From: Halomonas halophila | GTDB taxonomy: Bacteria > Pseudomonadota > Gammaproteobacteria > Pseudomonadales > Halomonadaceae | Direction of reading: 5' to 3' | Assembly: GCF_030406665.1 (NCBI RefSeq) | Contig: NZ_CP129121.1 | Coordinates: 1,984,001 to 2,048,000, forward strand | DNA: 64,000 nt | Shown: one piece after another, positions 63,101-64,000 of the stretch | How the letters are laid out: each line of letters starts with the position of its first letter | How positions within the stretch are numbered: position 1 is the first letter of the stretch | The notes under the pieces: model-generated | Databases searched by the model: none | Told to the model about the DNA's origin: nothing | Seen by the model: the letters and a program-made list of their open reading frames with translations, nothing else | Made by a program: the position numbers and the translations under genes

Positions 63101-64000
63101 GCCATAGGTGCCTTGCACCTCGGTGCCATCCTCCTCGATCGCGATCCATTCGCCATTGACGTCCTTGACCTCGATCAGCGCCAGCTGGTCGTTACCGGTA
63201 TCGATCTCCGGCGTACCGCTGATCGTCGTGGTGCCGCCACCACTGCCATCGGGCAGCGCTGATTCCCACACCATGTTGCCTTCAGCACGAATGCCGAGCG
63301 TCACGACCTGGGGGGTGGAGTCCTCGGCGATGGTCAGGTTCACCGTCGCCGTGTCGGTATCGCCATCGGCGTCGGTGATGGTGTAGGTGAAGCTGTCGGC
63401 GCCTTCGGCGCCGGGATTGGCCTGATAGGTGAAGGTACCGTCACCGTTGTAGGTGACCGTGCCCTTGCCGGGTTGCGAGGCTACGCCAACGCCGCTCTGC
63501 AGATCCACACCGTCGGCCCCGGCGGTGTCATTGGCGAAGACATCGATGTCGACGCTGCCATCCTCCGGCACCTCGTCGGTCACGGTATCGTCGACGGCCA
63601 CCGGGCCGTCGTCATTGACGTCGATGGTCAGGGTCGCTTCCGGCGAGACGTCACCGTCGTCGTCAGTGACTCGTACCGCGAAGGCATCCTGCACCTGGTC
63701 GGCCGCCCCGGTCTGGTCGACGCCGTCATGGTCCAGGGTGTTGTCGTCCAGCGTGTACGTCCAACTGCCGTCGGTATTCACCGTCAGCGTGCCGTAGGCA
63801 CCCTGCACGCTCGTGCCATTGGCAGAGATCGGGATCCAGACGCCACTGGCATCCTGCACTTCGATCAGGTCGAGTGCATCCACGCCGGTATCGATCTGGA
63901 AGGCGCCGCTGGCGGTCAGGCTGCCGCCACCGCTGCCATCAGACAGTGCAGACTCCCAGACCACATCGCCATCGCCGTTGAGGTCCTGGGTATCGACCGT
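57197..64000 (-). CDS. Giant LapA-like repeat adhesin, C-terminal 2,267 residues (runs off right edge)
   Basis: The frame is open to the window edge, so the N-terminus, with the retention module and LapG cleavage site, is outside. From the N-terminal side: two VCBS-like units (VWESALSDGSGGG and VWESALPDGSGGG type) around a cadherin-like unit (QPGKGTVTYNGDGTFTYQA); four tandem 275-residue units of the T1SS-143 type (59607-62906); a diverged partial unit; a von Willebrand A domain with a MIDAS (LLVDSSGSMG, about 57880-58490); RTX repeats (GGDGDDILFGD, GGAGDDILTGGLGADVF); and a type I secretion C-terminus (DKLDLSDLLSG, about 57197-57450). It is strongly acidic. It should be exported by a LapBCE-type channel and controlled by LapG/LapD, which lie next to it. 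Confidence 0.92.
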   Translation of the reverse strand, partial: TVDTQDLNGDGDVVWESALSDGSGGGSLTASGAFQIDTGVDALDLIEVQDASGVWIPISANGTSVQGAYGTLTVNTDGSWTYTLDDNTLDHDGVDQTGAADQVQDAFAVRVTDDDGDVSPEATLTIDVNDDGPVAVDDTVTDEVPEDGSVDIDVFANDTAGADGVDLQSGVGVASQPGKGTVTYNGDGTFTYQANPGAEGADSFTYTITDADGDTDTATVNLTIAEDSTPQVVTLGIRAEGNMVWESALPDGSGGGTTTISGTPEIDTGNDQLALIEVKDVNGEWIAIEEDGTEVQGTYGIVTVDTDGSWQYVLSDNTLDHDVSNAVGTNDQVQEQFDVRFTDDDGDVSDPATLTIDVNDDGPVAADYAHGDTVTEGSGDTVLAADAAATLGIDGGADGLDGALDALVFTNQGSTGGSLTINAAGELVYTAPADVDNSAGAVTETFEYTVTDNDGDSVTREVSVQVGDAGAPTLTASDDLLADEDDQAAGLGDSAAGDDAPVLSGTLSFDNSSSLDAFDLDTLTLSVGTDGDTGLTTLDGSAVTTTWDASTQTLIGHTGDVNDPVFTIVISDLGATGATYTLTLMQPVAHPAQDDPDTGDVETAFEDNVGFTVDVSLEDIDGSEGTTSFAVSIDDDVPVAADYAHGDTVTEGSGDTVLAADAAATLGIDGGADGLDGALDALVFTNQGSTGGSLTINAAGELVYTAPADVDNSAGAVTETFEYTVTDNDGDSVTREVSVQVGDAGAPTLTASDDLLADEDDQAAGLGDSAAGDDAPVLSGTLSFDNSSSLDAFDLDTLTLSVGTDGDTGLTTLDGSAVTTTWDASTQTLIGHTGDVNDPVFTIVISDLGATGATYTLTLMQPVAHPAQDDPDTGDVETAFEDNVGFTVDVSLEDIDGSEGTTSFAVSIDDDVPVAADYAHGDTVTEGSGDTVLAADAAATLGIDGGADGLDGALDALVFTNQGSTGGSLTINAAGELVYTAPADVDNSAGAVTETFEYTVTDNDGDSVTREVSVQVGDAGAPTLTASDDLLADEDDQAAGLGDSAAGDDAPVLSGTLSFDNSSSLDAFDLDTLTLSVGTDGDTGLTTLDGSAVTTTWDASTQTLIGHTGDVNDPVFTIVISDLGATGATYTLTLMQPVAHPAQDDPDTGDVETAFEDNVGFTVDVSLEDIDGSEGTTSFAVSIDDDVPVAADYAHGDTVTEGSGDTVLAADAAATLGIDGGADGLDGALDALVFTNQGSTGGSLTINAAGELVYTAPADVDNSAGAVTETFEYTVTDNDGDSVTREVSVQVGDAGAPTLTASDDLLADEDDQAAGLGDSAAGDDAPVLSGTLSFDNSSSLDAFDLDTLTLSVGTDGDTGLTTLDGSAVTTTWDASTQTLIGHTGDVNDPVFTIVISDLGATGATYTLTLMQPVAHPAQDDPDTGDVETAFEDNVGFTVDVSLEDIDGSEGTTSFAVSIDDDVPVAFTASSADLSDGATAALNFAAASGADGVGDVTFAQSLNDEPAVDSAGKSLYLDGEPLFYTVSADGHLLTAATEGGDVGFTVTLDPGSDSYTVAVEGLVLNGSLFSANPAGGVSGGNSLLYLINSEDGIEGNDVLVSSTTTDTVNTSTGGGIGIGTGQSIDTGELARFDFFSGLAFAANNEDAVWDDRLLVYGVEQRVNVNGNAQSAATLEISAVATAEAASGEHPSSGSDTYLNLSVDDVRIYDANGGDVTSSVTLTDMGDGIRVEGVKDGWSYEVMTDSAFHAIEVVGGDGDEFKLGGMDFLTGGTAGSFDINLDVTAVDGDGDAVTGSITLESPEPPVLEVGGNVENSLSGNAGDDVLIGDTGGNYTVITPGESYNISLLVDSSGSMGEDSGTDGKSRMELAQDALKLLAQQLLNHDGAINLQIIDFDSGVTSTVFTNITIDDLADIEAAINAMVAGGGTNYEAGFNAATAWLDSHTNGYVNKALFLTDGDPTYYLRDDGTRDGNGSSTTETVMRESIEAFGLLANAGDNGTQVEAIGIGSGVSADRLQFFDNTDVTGMEEYWPGFWWFSGPEAAAGEATIVNTADELNAALQGGSSSNELAPVGNDTLIGGDGDDILFGDTIAPVGQPEAGFGGVIDLVKDANGGASPTYQQIIDFLRDNPEAYETPADQGGDDLLVGGAGDDILTGGLGADVFAWNLGDEGSSATPAEDTVTDFTTGIFGTDANADKLDLSDLLSGMQDGEDLSSYIQATDDGTNTTLHISTSGDMTSGDVSAADQTIQLQNVVTSVSDLQNNGQLDIE
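59607..62906. repeat. Four 825-bp tandem repeats within the adhesin gene
   Basis: Units start at 59607, 60432, 61257 and 62082, each exactly 825 bp (275 codons). Translations of the four are the same at every position checked, and the DNA looked identical where I compared it. Flanking GCCACCGGC extends the match slightly past the last unit. Confidence 0.95.

Noticed and set aside
59756..63262. 1,168-residue open frame on the plus strand
   Set aside because: It is antisense to the adhesin repeats. A stop-free antisense frame in one 825-bp unit is multiplied by the repeats; it has no ribosome site or recognisable domain.

Overview
The window is a high-GC gammaproteobacterial chromosome segment that fits a Halomonas-like member of the Halomonadaceae. 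Pointers are the gyrA-serC-pheA-tyrA/aroA-cmk-rpsA block with a fused TyrA-AroA protein, psrA divergent from lexA, MvaT, type IV pilus genes, TRAP transport and a LapD/LapG/large-adhesin module. This is inference from gene content; no rRNA or tRNA gene was seen.

Layout. 1-3.0 kb: the edge of an AT-rich surface-polysaccharide region (a flippase N-terminus running off the left end), a beta-CASP metallo-beta-lactamase protein and a Wzz-type chain-length protein. 3.5-8.6 kb: pgm divergent from a TRAP transporter operon. 8.7-13.5 kb: a DUF2726 protein and pilA, then pilB-pilC. 13.6-17.3 kb: psrA/lexA with their operators, an IS5-type element inserted exactly in the lexA stop codon, a structured 120-bp repeat and dinB. 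17.4-21.0 kb: a small membrane protein, purU, an RNase J-like protein and a short H-NS-like protein. 21.3-26.0 kb: a molybdenum-cofactor operon mobA-mobB-moeA-moaC/moaD fusion-moaE-moaA, then a cupin regulator. 26.8-32.6 kb: valine/short-chain acyl-CoA catabolism (acyl-CoA dehydrogenase, 3-hydroxyisobutyryl-CoA hydrolase, mmsB) divergent from a MerR regulator and an acyl-CoA synthetase. 32.8-39.7 kb: DUF411 protein, nagZ-hpt, pilD-coaE-yacG plus a Tus-like protein, a small hypothetical, an AraC regulator and mvaT. 40.0-49.8 kb: the gyrA-to-rpsA aromatic/translation block. 50.0-54.0 kb: a thioesterase, rdgC, an acyltransferase and a CDF transporter. 54.0-64.0 kb: lapG-lapD, then the C-terminal 2,267 residues of a giant type-I-secreted adhesin running off the right end.

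How it works together. Surface attachment is a theme: polysaccharide genes, type IV pili, and a c-di-GMP-gated retention system in which LapD (degenerate GGDEF and EAL) would hold the LapG protease away from the adhesin. DNA maintenance is a second theme: LexA, Pol IV, RdgC, gyrase with its inhibitor YacG, and a Tus-like replication-arrest protein. Regulators sit next to recognisable operators: a PsrA box, an SOS-like box and a perfect palindrome upstream of the MerR gene.

The most notable points are four apparently identical 825-bp tandem repeats in the adhesin, the IS inserted in the lexA stop codon, the MoaC-MoaD fusion, the Tus-like gene at the end of the pilD operon, and several unexplained inverted repeats.
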